Source: Candidatus Gastranaerophilales bacterium
GTDB lineage: Bacteria; Cyanobacteriota; Vampirovibrionia; Gastranaerophilales; Gastranaerophilaceae
Length of the DNA: 64,000 bases
Reading direction: 5' to 3'
Assembly: GCA_944324945.1 (NCBI GenBank)
Contig: CALUYE010000003.1
Coordinates: forward strand, 1 to 64,000
Positions 55,177 through 63,399 of this stretch are shown here, in pieces; the stretch's first letter is position 1, and every line of letters starts with the position of its first letter. The translations under genes were made by a program, and so were the position numbers. The notes beneath the pieces were generated by a model. The model worked only from the letters and a program-made list of their open reading frames with translations, was not told where the DNA came from and ran no database searches.

Positions 55177-56217
55177 TTATTTGAACAGTTTGTGTATTTC
55201 ATCGGGTTTAAATATGCCATACTCCGTTATAATGCCGCTTATGAGTTCGCTTGGCGTAACATCAAACCCCGGATTTATTACATTAACATCTTTAGGACAA
55301 ATTAATTTATTGTTTATTATGGTAACTTCTTCTTTATCTCTTAATTCAATAACTATTTCATCCCCTGTTTTAATTTCAGCATCAATTGTTGATTTTGGTG
55401 CTGCAATATAAAAAGGAATATTATGATATTTTGCAGCAATTGCAACAAGGTAAGTTCCGATTTTATTTGCACTATCACCGTTTAGGGCAATTCTATCGGC
55501 ACCGACCACAACAACATCAATCATATTTTTTTTCATAAAATATGCGCTCATATTGTCGGTTATTAAAGTTGTATTAATGCCGTCTCTTAAAAGTTCATAA
55601 GTTGTTAATTTAGCTCCCTGACCGCGAGGGCGTGTTTCATCCGCAAAAACTTTTATTGTATTATCTTTTAAATAAGCGCTTCTGATAACCCCAAGAGCCG
55701 TTCCCCAGCCGACAGTAGCCAAAGCGCCCGCGTTACAATGAGTTAAAATACCTGCACCTTTCGGGATGATTTCACTGCCGTATTGTCCTATTTTTTTGTT
55801 TATTTCAATATCTTCATCTTCCAATCTGATTGCATTTTTAACAAGAAGTTCAATTATTTCATTATTTGATTTATCTTTATTGTCATCTAGAATTTTAAGC
55901 TGCTCGTTTATCGCCCAGGCAAGATTTACCGCAGTCGGGCGGGAAGAGTTGATATAATTTGCCGCTTTTTTAACTTCGTTTATAAAATCAGCACTGTTTT
56001 TATTTTCAATTGCCGCAATTACAACCCCGTGCGCCCCCGCTATTCCTATTGCGGGCGCTCCTCTTACTATCATTGTTTTAATTGCATCATATATACCTTT
56101 TGTTGTAGATATATCAACTTTTTTATATTCATAAGGCAGAAGCGTCTGATCAATCATTCTTGAATAGCCTTGTGCTACACCCTTTTTAATCCATTCTATT
56201 GTTTTTTCTTCCGACAT
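55177..56217 (-). CDS. mtnA: S-methyl-5-thioribose-1-phosphate isomerase
   Basis: A 346-residue enzyme of methionine salvage that converts methylthioribose-1-P to methylthioribulose-1-P. It has the eIF2B-alpha-like fold with MIVRGAPAIGIAGAHG, THCNAGALATVGWGTALG (catalytic Cys), ADETRPRGQGAKLT and VVGADRIALNGDSANKIGTY (catalytic Asp). Length is standard. Other mtn genes are not in the window. It is on the minus strand after the ruvC-membrane-protein pair with an 11-bp gap, so it may belong to that transcript. Confidence 0.95.
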   Translation of the reverse strand: MSEEKTIEWIKKGVAQGYSRMIDQTLLPYEYKKVDISTTKGIYDAIKTMIVRGAPAIGIAGAHGVVIAAIENKNSADFINEVKKAANYINSSRPTAVNLAWAINEQLKILDDNKDKSNNEIIELLVKNAIRLEDEDIEINKKIGQYGSEIIPKGAGILTHCNAGALATVGWGTALGVIRSAYLKDNTIKVFADETRPRGQGAKLTTYELLRDGINTTLITDNMSAYFMKKNMIDVVVVGADRIALNGDSANKIGTYLVAIAAKYHNIPFYIAAPKSTIDAEIKTGDEIVIELRDKEEVTIINNKLICPKDVNVINPGFDVTPSELISGIITEYGIFKPDEIHKLFK

Positions 56218-56228
56218 TATTTTATCCT

Positions 56229-56708
56229 TTAATCATCAACTTTAATATCTAATCTTGCATCATAATTTTCAGGTTTTTGTTCAAATTTATTATAAATATA
56301 CGCCATTGCCATACCACCAACCGCGTTAAATATTGCAAGCATTACTCCGACCATTAAAATTATCACAAAAAACAACCATAGGGCTTCTTCAATAATGTAA
56401 GGAATAGCATAAGCATAATATTTTTTAAATATTGCGCTTATTAAAATTACCATAGGGCAAAAAGAAGCAAAAAAACCGACACTTGCAAAAAACCCTGCAA
56501 TTCCGCCTAAAATTGCTCCTTGCTGCGTATCTATTATTCCTAAATACTTTTCATTTTTTTTCATAAACATAATCACAACAACACCCGCCAAAAACGCCAA
56601 GATAAATAAACAAAAGCCGATAAGCGCAGGAATTAACGATATTAAACCGATTAGTGCTCCGAATATTAAAGAAAAAATAATTGCTCTTTTTATAATAACT
56701 TCGTTCAT
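56229..56708 (-). CDS. uncharacterised membrane protein
   Basis: A 159-residue protein with four hydrophobic segments (about 7-45, 62-100 and 115-140 with breaks). It starts at ATG 56708 behind GAGGAG, overlapping the TGA of ruvC by 4 bp (ATGA). The layout (FGALIGLISLIPALIGFC, then AILGGIAGFFASVGFFASF) resembles small membrane proteins of DUF-type without known function. It is co-transcribed with ruvC and mtnA. I do not recognise a family. Confidence 0.72.
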   Translation of the reverse strand: MNEVIIKRAIIFSLIFGALIGLISLIPALIGFCLFILAFLAGVVVIMFMKKNEKYLGIIDTQQGAILGGIAGFFASVGFFASFCPMVILISAIFKKYYAYAIPYIIEEALWLFFVIILMVGVMLAIFNAVGGMAMAYIYNKFEQKPENYDARLDIKVDD

Positions 56709-57193
56709 TGTATCTCCTCTTTGAATCTTGAATTTTGCCCGTGGCAAACTGCAAGTGCAACAGAATCTATTGTATCATCAAGTGTTATATTTTTGTCTAA
56801 TTCTATATAATTTTTTATCATTAGCTTAACATCCGATTTTTGCGCCCTGCCATGCCCTGTTATTGTTTGTTTTACAACAAGAGGCGTGTATTCAAACATC
56901 GGAATTTTATGTTCCTCTAAAGATAATAAAATAACTCCTCTTGCCTGTGCTACAGGAATAATTGTCTTTTGATTTTTAAAGAAAAACAATTGTTCAACAG
57001 AAGCGCAATCAGGGCTATATTTATCAAGCAGAAAATCAATATCATTTTTTAATTCCGCAAGCCTTTTCGGGTGATGCGCTTTTTTGTCCGTTTGAATCGA
57101 ACCGCTTGTTATAAGGTAATATTTATCGTTTTTATATTCAAGAAAGCTATAGCCTGTTATACCAATACCAGGATCTATTCCCATAATAATCAT
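56705..57193 (-). CDS. ruvC: Holliday junction resolvase RuvC
   Basis: A 162-residue endonuclease that cuts Holliday junctions. The first acidic residue is in IIMGIDPGIGITGYS, the second is the Glu in SVEQLFFFKNQKT, and DDTIDSVALAVCH carries the final Asp pair. Length and order are as in the family. The start is an ATG with no strong ribosome site. It heads a minus-strand operon with the membrane protein and mtnA. No ruvA or ruvB is in the window. Confidence 0.95.
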   Translation of the reverse strand: MIIMGIDPGIGITGYSFLEYKNDKYYLITSGSIQTDKKAHHPKRLAELKNDIDFLLDKYSPDCASVEQLFFFKNQKTIIPVAQARGVILLSLEEHKIPMFEYTPLVVKQTITGHGRAQKSDVKLMIKNYIELDKNITLDDTIDSVALAVCHGQNSRFKEEIQ

Positions 57194-57275
57194 AGTTTTA
57201 GAATATAAAATTAAGCTTTTTTTGTCAAAATTGTAAAGAGGTTTTTATTTTTTTAAAATATGTTATTATTTTTTT

Positions 57276-58289
57276 ATGATAAATGAAGCAATCAAAATAC
57301 TCTTAAAAGGCAAAAATCTGACTTTTACCGAGGCAAAAGAAGCTTTTGATGAAATTTTTTCGGGACTTTCTACCATTATTCAATCGAGTTCATTTATCAG
57401 TCTGCTTGAAGCCAAAAAACCGTCCGAAGCGGAAATCAACGCTTCGATTATCTCTGCGCGTGATTGCACTAAAACCATAGATTTATCGCTTGATAATTCT
57501 TCCATGATTGAAAATATATCTCTTGATACAAATAACGAATATCTCGATTTTATGTTAATGAACGATTTAATCTGCGCATCATGTGATTTAAATTCGCTGA
57601 GATACTGTTTTAATACACATTCTTACAACTGTTTAAGTTTTGATATTTTATCAAAAATGGGAATCAAATTTAAAGATTTCAATTTTGATTTTTCACAGGA
57701 ACTTGAAAGAATTAACCTGGGCTATATTTACCTTTCTTTTGATGAGCCGTTTTATAAATATACTTATGAAATTAAAAAAGATTTTAAATTTGCAAACATC
57801 CTTCAGCTTTGCGAAAAATTATTAAATCCCTATAAAGCGCAAAATGCCTTCTGGGGGATAAATAGCCCTGATGATGTTGAAAAATATGCAAAAATTGCAC
57901 TTTTATCAAACAACAAAAACACTCTTTTAGCTTCAGGCTTAAATAATCTTCCTTTTGTTGAAATCGAAAAAGAAACCATGATAGCTGAAGCTTGGAAAAA
58001 TAAAGTTTTTTCATACAAATTCAGCCCTGAATTTGTGGATATTAAAAGAGGGAATAATGCTGATTTAAAAATTGAAAACAATGAACACTGTGCTCAAATT
58101 TTCCTTGATTTAATCGATAATAAAATACAAGGCAGTATTTTTGATGCGGTTATAATAAATGCAGGTTTTGCGCTTTATATATCAAAACGCGCAAATTCGC
58201 TGATTGAAGGTATTGATTTAGCTAAAAAAACAATAAACGAAGGAAAATTAAAAGAAAAATTTAATCAAATTAAAAAATTTTATTCATAA
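57276..58289 (+). CDS. degenerate TrpD-like (anthranilate phosphoribosyltransferase) protein
   Basis: A 337-residue protein with the layout of the GT3/TrpD fold: an N-terminal helical domain (LLKGKNLTFTEAKEAFDEIFSGLST..., A-L-x-G-x-x-L-T/S-x-x-E-A pattern) and an alpha/beta domain. The glycine-rich GTGGD motif is replaced by ISLDTNNEYLDF, the KHGNR motif by FNTHSYNCLSFD, and the IGFLFAP-H region by LGYIYLSFDEPFYK. These lose the residues that bind PRPP and magnesium. It is therefore unlikely to be an active phosphoribosyltransferase and may be regulatory or have a new activity. It sits alone, upstream of an outer-membrane-like gene, without trp neighbours. Confidence 0.75.
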   Translation: MINEAIKILLKGKNLTFTEAKEAFDEIFSGLSTIIQSSSFISLLEAKKPSEAEINASIISARDCTKTIDLSLDNSSMIENISLDTNNEYLDFMLMNDLICASCDLNSLRYCFNTHSYNCLSFDILSKMGIKFKDFNFDFSQELERINLGYIYLSFDEPFYKYTYEIKKDFKFANILQLCEKLLNPYKAQNAFWGINSPDDVEKYAKIALLSNNKNTLLASGLNNLPFVEIEKETMIAEAWKNKVFSYKFSPEFVDIKRGNNADLKIENNEHCAQIFLDLIDNKIQGSIFDAVIINAGFALYISKRANSLIEGIDLAKKTINEGKLKEKFNQIKKFYS

Positions 58290-58297
58290 TAAAAATA

Positions 58298-59092
58298 ATG
58301 AATTTAATTGAAGCAAATAAAAATTCAAATTATAATATTAATTGTATGGGAAAATTAAGAATAATTTTAATCTCTTTATCTTTCTTTTTAATTTCGGGGT
58401 TTAGTTTTGCGCAAAATGAAACTTCGGATGTTGAGCGTCCCGATATGTATTCTGATGAATATTTTGATTATTTAATCGAATGTACTTCAATGAAACCCGT
58501 TAAAGAAGAAGATGAAACGCAAGAAGAAATTTCTCAAAAAGAAGATGAAATTATTGATGAAATAGGAATTTTTGACAACGATTCACAAGATGAAAGCGAA
58601 ATAATAGAGCCTTTTAAATTAAAAATTGAAAATGTTAACGTTGCAAAATATTCGCAAAGTTACATAAAAGAAGACACAAAAACAATTATCCCGATAACGC
58701 AAAATTTCAGCTTTACTCAGGATGTTTTAAAATTTAAAAATAACACATATATTACAGACGATGTAAGAGCACTGACAGGAGCGGAATTTAGTTTAAATAA
58801 ATATTTTAAACTATCATCAGGCATTGAAACAAATTACCGAGGTCAAGAACAGGTTCCATCCTCGCAAAAATTCTATTTTACCCCTTCTTTTGAATTTAAT
58901 GACAAATTTTCCCTTAAATTCCACAACAAATACGAATTAAGAACAAGAGAAACAAACTACGATATCGGTCTTAATTATTCTCCTTTTAAAACAAAATCGC
59001 TGGATTTAGGAGTTTACGCGGGATTAACCCGCTCAAACAGCGGAATATTCAGCGAAAGCATAACTTTTAAAACGAGTTTTTCATTTTTTTAA
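58298..59092 (+). CDS. exported outer-membrane beta-barrel-like protein
   Basis: The 264-residue protein has a signal peptide beginning at an internal Met (MGKLRIILISLSFFLISGFSFA, cleavage after SFA), 16 residues after the annotated first Met; neither start has a clear ribosome site. A very acidic stretch (about 60-100, with EEDETQEE and EDEIIDEIG) is followed by about 165 residues of alternating beta strands (EFSLNKYFKLSSG, FYFTPSFEFNDKFSLKF, YELRTRETNYDIGL). It ends in Phe (TFKTSFSFF), a typical outer-membrane insertion signal. It suggests a small porin-like barrel or adhesin in a diderm; specificity unknown. Confidence 0.72.
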   Translation: MNLIEANKNSNYNINCMGKLRIILISLSFFLISGFSFAQNETSDVERPDMYSDEYFDYLIECTSMKPVKEEDETQEEISQKEDEIIDEIGIFDNDSQDESEIIEPFKLKIENVNVAKYSQSYIKEDTKTIIPITQNFSFTQDVLKFKNNTYITDDVRALTGAEFSLNKYFKLSSGIETNYRGQEQVPSSQKFYFTPSFEFNDKFSLKFHNKYELRTRETNYDIGLNYSPFKTKSLDLGVYAGLTRSNSGIFSESITFKTSFSFF

Positions 59093-59605
59093 TTATCTGT
59101 TTAAAAAGTTTTTGTTATATTGTGATAACATCTCTAAAGACATCATTAAAGCTTGATTTGAAGCATCATAAGAAGATGAACCGTTGCTTTGCGATTGGAT
59201 GTTTGCAAGTTCCTGACTTAAAGAGCTTAAGTAATTAAGTTCGCTTATATCATTTGAGCTTGATTTAATTTTTCTCTCCAGAACTCCTTCAACTTCTTTT
59301 ACAAGTTCTTGGAAACTATCGCCTTCTTTTGTTGTGATTCCTAATTTTTGTGCAAGATTTTTTAATCTTTCAAAAAGTTCGTTTTTATTTTCACCGTTTG
59401 ATGAAAACAAATCTTCCTTTGAAGATTTTTGAGAAGCACTTGCTTCATATTTTGAAATAAGTTTTTGCGCTTCTTTCTCGGTTATATTTGAATTATATTG
59501 AATACCCAATTCCTCAAGCTTTTGTTTTGTTGTTTGAGTAAGCTTTTGGTTATACGCACCGAATGATGATGCGTTTGCTAACATATTTACATTACTTATT
59601 GCCAT
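59093..59605 (-). CDS. lineage-specific hypothetical protein
   Basis: A 170-residue soluble, Ser/Gln/Asn-rich protein beginning MAISNVNMLANASSFGAYNQKL. It is mostly helical and has no signal or membrane segment, and no catalytic motif. The N-terminus matches the NVN/FGA-like pattern of other proteins here. Its ATG follows an AAGAGGGA ribosome site. It converges on the outer-membrane-like gene with the stop codons adjacent. It could be a secreted or flagellar/virulence-like structural protein, but this is a guess. Confidence 0.68.
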   Translation of the reverse strand: MAISNVNMLANASSFGAYNQKLTQTTKQKLEELGIQYNSNITEKEAQKLISKYEASASQKSSKEDLFSSNGENKNELFERLKNLAQKLGITTKEGDSFQELVKEVEGVLERKIKSSSNDISELNYLSSLSQELANIQSQSNGSSSYDASNQALMMSLEMLSQYNKNFLNR

Positions 59606-59721
59606 AACACTATCCCTCTTAATAATTTTTTCCTAAAAATCAACCTTACCGAGTTTTATAATCGGAATTTTTTTAAAAAAAATTAGGTTTTTTGAGGTTA
59701 ATGTTAAAAAATTGTTACAAA

Positions 59722-61590
59722 TTAATAAACATTCTTTTGAAAAATTGCAAAAATATAATCGCTTTCATCGCTTAAAAGCGCTTTATCAAGATTTTTGATT
59801 GAATTTATTTTATAATATTCATTATCTATTTTTTTATACTCTGCTATTGAATTTAAATAATAACTTTCTTCAAGAAGATAGATAAAATTATACAAAGTTC
59901 TTGATTTTAAACAATCATATAATATTGATGTTTGATTAGGCATAAAAGACATATTTTTAAAATCTATTTTTCTTAAAGAGGTTGAATATTCAACATTTTT
60001 TGTATGTCTTAAAATCGAATTTTCAAAAACAGGTTTTGAATTTAATTTATCAATAAACAATACTATTCTTGCGCCATCAGGAGCTTTTTTAAAGCATCTT
60101 TCAATAAATATATTGGTAATAAAACTGTCAGGATAAGTCTGTTCAAGATAATCCCTCAAAAGAAAATATATATTGTATTTATTAATTGTCTGGGCGTTTT
60201 TAGAGATGATTCCTTTAATTATTCCGTTTTTTGAATTTGTCTTAAGTTCACAATAATCAAAATCCATAAAATTTAAATCTTTATAATAAATTTTTGCATA
60301 TTTATTTAAATATGGCATTATAATAAAATCTTTAGCGCTTATATTGTATTCTTTAATAAAATTATTAAAAACATTTACCACAGGGTAATTTTTATTAACC
60401 GTAACATCAAAACTTTGAATATTTGGATTAATCACCTGAATTAAAAGTAAACATAAAATAATAACACCTTTTATAAAAACATCTTTAATTAAAAATAACC
60501 CGTATCCCAAAAAAATTAAACAACAGAAAAACAAAGGATAAACATACAAAGGACTAACATCAATTGCACCATAAAGCATAAAAAGACACATTATTATTAA
60601 ATTTAACATAACGCAATAAAATAAAATTCTTAATTTGTAATTTTTTCTTATTGCCTTTATGGTAAAAATTATCAAAAGTAAAAAAGGCAAAATTGAACTA
60701 TAGAAAAGTGTTATTGCGATTTTTAAAGTATTAAAATTTTTAAAATCAGGGTTAATAAAATAACTATACAGCATTCCAAGGGTTGATTTTGTTTGAAAAT
60801 CGTATGTATTAAAACTTAAATAAGGGCTTATATATTCATTTATCAATAAATAAAGCGAATTTAAATTTAATCCTATACCTTTATATGAATATGGGATTAA
60901 TTGCTTCAATGAAATGTAATATTGGATAATAAGAATCGGAAGAACAATTAAAAAAGCAACCAAAGAATAAAAAGAAAGTTTAAGCAGTGCTTTTTTAACA
61001 TAATTTTTCTTATCCGAAATCAAATATAAAACAACCAGTTCACACCCGACAAAAATGAATCCCAAAGGCTCAAAAATAACATAGATAAAATTTAATATGT
61101 TCAATTTTTTAAGATTTTTTTTATCGGGCTTTTTTAAAAAAAGAATAAAATGATAAATCAGTATAATTATAATTAAAAAATTAATACAATAAGGCGCAAT
61201 TTGATTTGTATAGTATAAGAAAAATTGATTTATTGATAATAAAACTCCTAAAAATATTCCAAATGCCCTGTTTATTAAATTTTTACCGATTAAATAAGCA
61301 TAGAATATACTAAAAAATGAAATTATCGAATTTATTATCTTAATAAAAACCGCATTTTTAAAAATAACAACAAAAAAATGAATAAAAATATAATAAAAAG
61401 GAGAAAAAAAAGTATTTAAAACGCTTTGTTTTATTATACCAAACGGAAAAGAGGATGATGCGATTGAAAGCCCAGAAAAATCCGTTTCATATATTGAAGG
61501 AGCGCAAAAAATATAGCTTATTCTCGCAATTAAAAAGGCAACAAAAAGAACTATATATAAAATATACTTTATACTAACTGATTTATTCAT
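59722..61590 (-). CDS. GT39-like membrane glycosyltransferase
   Basis: A 622-residue protein with 10-12 predicted transmembrane segments in the first 430 residues and a C-terminal soluble part of about 190 residues. The loop after the first segment, YETDFSG, resembles the acidic catalytic loop of GT39/ArnT-type transferases that use polyprenyl-phosphate sugars, with a long (400+) hydrophobic core as in PMT_2 proteins. It might modify lipid A, a surface polysaccharide or proteins. It is not linked to an obvious biosynthesis cluster. Very AT-rich and Ile/Phe/Asn-rich. Confidence 0.8.
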   Translation of the reverse strand: MNKSVSIKYILYIVLFVAFLIARISYIFCAPSIYETDFSGLSIASSSFPFGIIKQSVLNTFFSPFYYIFIHFFVVIFKNAVFIKIINSIISFFSIFYAYLIGKNLINRAFGIFLGVLLSINQFFLYYTNQIAPYCINFLIIIILIYHFILFLKKPDKKNLKKLNILNFIYVIFEPLGFIFVGCELVVLYLISDKKNYVKKALLKLSFYSLVAFLIVLPILIIQYYISLKQLIPYSYKGIGLNLNSLYLLINEYISPYLSFNTYDFQTKSTLGMLYSYFINPDFKNFNTLKIAITLFYSSILPFLLLIIFTIKAIRKNYKLRILFYCVMLNLIIMCLFMLYGAIDVSPLYVYPLFFCCLIFLGYGLFLIKDVFIKGVIILCLLLIQVINPNIQSFDVTVNKNYPVVNVFNNFIKEYNISAKDFIIMPYLNKYAKIYYKDLNFMDFDYCELKTNSKNGIIKGIISKNAQTINKYNIYFLLRDYLEQTYPDSFITNIFIERCFKKAPDGARIVLFIDKLNSKPVFENSILRHTKNVEYSTSLRKIDFKNMSFMPNQTSILYDCLKSRTLYNFIYLLEESYYLNSIAEYKKIDNEYYKINSIKNLDKALLSDESDYIFAIFQKNVY

Positions 61591-61634
61591 ATAAAACAGT
61601 ATATATTAACGCCTCCAAAATGCAAAATTGTAAA

Positions 61635-62087
61635 TTAAGCTGCTGCGTTTTTTATTAATTGAATTCTTTGATTGTCTTTATCTTCCCAGATAGAATCTCC
61701 TAAGGGCACTTTTGAATAGATATACTGGTCTTTGTTTGTTGGAGAATCAAGAATTAAAATATAGTAATCTTCAAGCCAAGGGTTTAAATAAACTTTAGAA
61801 TAAAGCCCCTGGCCTATCTTATCCCCTTTTAGGGAACCGTTTGCAATATGCTCCATATCTTCAAACATAACAATAGCATCTTTCGGTGATAAAATTTCTT
61901 TTATTTCATCGGGCAATGTGTTGTATTTTTTAAGATTGTATGCAATCGATGAAAAAGTTACTTCATCTTTTTTAATTTCACGATCATCCGGCTTTGGAAA
62001 TTTTGAAGGCTGCGGATTTTGAGTAAATACACCCCTGTTTTTAACCGAAGCAAAATTAGCAAACCCTGAAATTTGCGGAATTCTCAT
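61635..62087 (-). CDS. hypothetical protein with kinase-loop-like stretch
   Basis: A 150-residue protein beginning MRIPQISGFANFASVKN, similar in style to other lineage-specific N-termini. Near residues 85-105 it reads GDKIGQGLYSKVYLNPW followed by YYILIL, similar to a protein-kinase glycine loop (G-x-G-x-Y-S-x-V-Y) and beta strand, but it has no catalytic loop, so it is not an active kinase as it stands. It may be a truncated or kinase-derived domain, or the match may be fortuitous. No signal or membrane segment. Function unknown. Confidence 0.65.
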   Translation of the reverse strand: MRIPQISGFANFASVKNRGVFTQNPQPSKFPKPDDREIKKDEVTFSSIAYNLKKYNTLPDEIKEILSPKDAIVMFEDMEHIANGSLKGDKIGQGLYSKVYLNPWLEDYYILILDSPTNKDQYIYSKVPLGDSIWEDKDNQRIQLIKNAAA

Positions 62088-62271
62088 ACTCGTCTCTTTT
62101 CTATTTTAAACAACACAAACTAATTATATTTTTATATATTATATCAAATAATTATTTAAAAATCCATAATTTAATTAAAGTATTACAAAAACGAAATAGA
62201 GTATTTAATACACTTTTAAGCTTATTAAACAACAAATTTATAAGTAATCATATTTATGTTTAAATATTTTT

Positions 62272-63399
62272 ATGAAGATATTACATCTTGGCGACCTGCA
62301 CATAGGAAAAAGAGTTAATGACTTTTCAATGCTTGAAGATCAGGAATTTGTTCTCAATCAGGCAACTTCGCTTATCAAAAAAGAAAAAATAAAAGCTTTA
62401 TTAATATCGGGAGATGTTTTTGATAAGCCTGTTGCGTCAATTGAAGCTATTAATCTTTTTTGTAAATTTCTTGAAGATGTAAATAAATTAAATACAAAAA
62501 TATATATAATCCCGGGCAATCACGACAATAGCGAAAGATTAAACTATTTATCTTCCTTTGCCCAAAAATCGGATATTTATTTTGCAAAAACTTTTGAAGG
62601 CGAAATTCAAAAGTATAATTTAGATAATGAAATTGTTATTTATTTAATGCCTTATCTTTATCCTGCAATAATTAAAAAATATTATCCCGATATTGAATTT
62701 AAATCATACAACGATGCAATTAAAAAAGTTGTTGACGATATCAAACTTGATAACAAAAAAACAAATATCCTTGTTGCGCATCAATTTGTAACAGGTAAAA
62801 ATCAAAAAATCATTCACTCCGAAAGTGAACAAAAGCAGGCAGGATTAATTGATGAAATAAATTGCGACATATTTAAAAAATTTGACTACACAGCCTTAGG
62901 ACACTTACACTGCGCGCAAAGCGCAGGATATAAAAACATCAGATACAGCGGCTCTATTTTAAAGTATTCTCTTTCCGAAATAAATCAAAAGAAAGTATTT
63001 ACAATACTTGATATTAAAGATAAAAAAATAACGCTTGATTTTAAAGATATTGAATTTTTAAGAGATATCAAATGCTACAGAGGGAAATTAAACGAATTTT
63101 TAAACAAAGATTTTTATTCAAAAATCAAAACCGATGATTACATTTATTTTATTTTGGAAGACGAAGGGATAATTGATGCAAAAAAAGAATTATCAACAAT
63201 TTATCCAAACATTATGCTTTTAGAATTTGACAATGATTTTACAAGAAATTTGAATAATATTGAATTTAAAAACAAAAAAGAAAATTTATCCTCTGAAGAA
63301 TTGTTTTTTGATTTTTTTGAAACACAAACAAACAGCAAAATAAATGATTTTCAAAAAAAATTAATTATTGATTGTTTTAATAATAAGGAGACAATCTGA
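62272..63399 (+). CDS. sbcD: exonuclease SbcCD subunit D
   Basis: A 375-residue calcineurin-like phosphoesterase, the nuclease subunit of SbcCD (Mre11-like), which opens hairpins and degrades DNA ends. The metallophosphatase motifs are LHLGDLHIGKR, SGDVFDK, IPGNHDN and TALGHLHCAQ. A cap-like region ends the protein. Its TGA overlaps the sbcC ATG by one base (TGATG). It is the usual partner of sbcC; together they process palindromes and broken ends. Confidence 0.95.
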   Translation: MKILHLGDLHIGKRVNDFSMLEDQEFVLNQATSLIKKEKIKALLISGDVFDKPVASIEAINLFCKFLEDVNKLNTKIYIIPGNHDNSERLNYLSSFAQKSDIYFAKTFEGEIQKYNLDNEIVIYLMPYLYPAIIKKYYPDIEFKSYNDAIKKVVDDIKLDNKKTNILVAHQFVTGKNQKIIHSESEQKQAGLIDEINCDIFKKFDYTALGHLHCAQSAGYKNIRYSGSILKYSLSEINQKKVFTILDIKDKKITLDFKDIEFLRDIKCYRGKLNEFLNKDFYSKIKTDDYIYFILEDEGIIDAKKELSTIYPNIMLLEFDNDFTRNLNNIEFKNKKENLSSEELFFDFFETQTNSKINDFQKKLIIDCFNNKETI

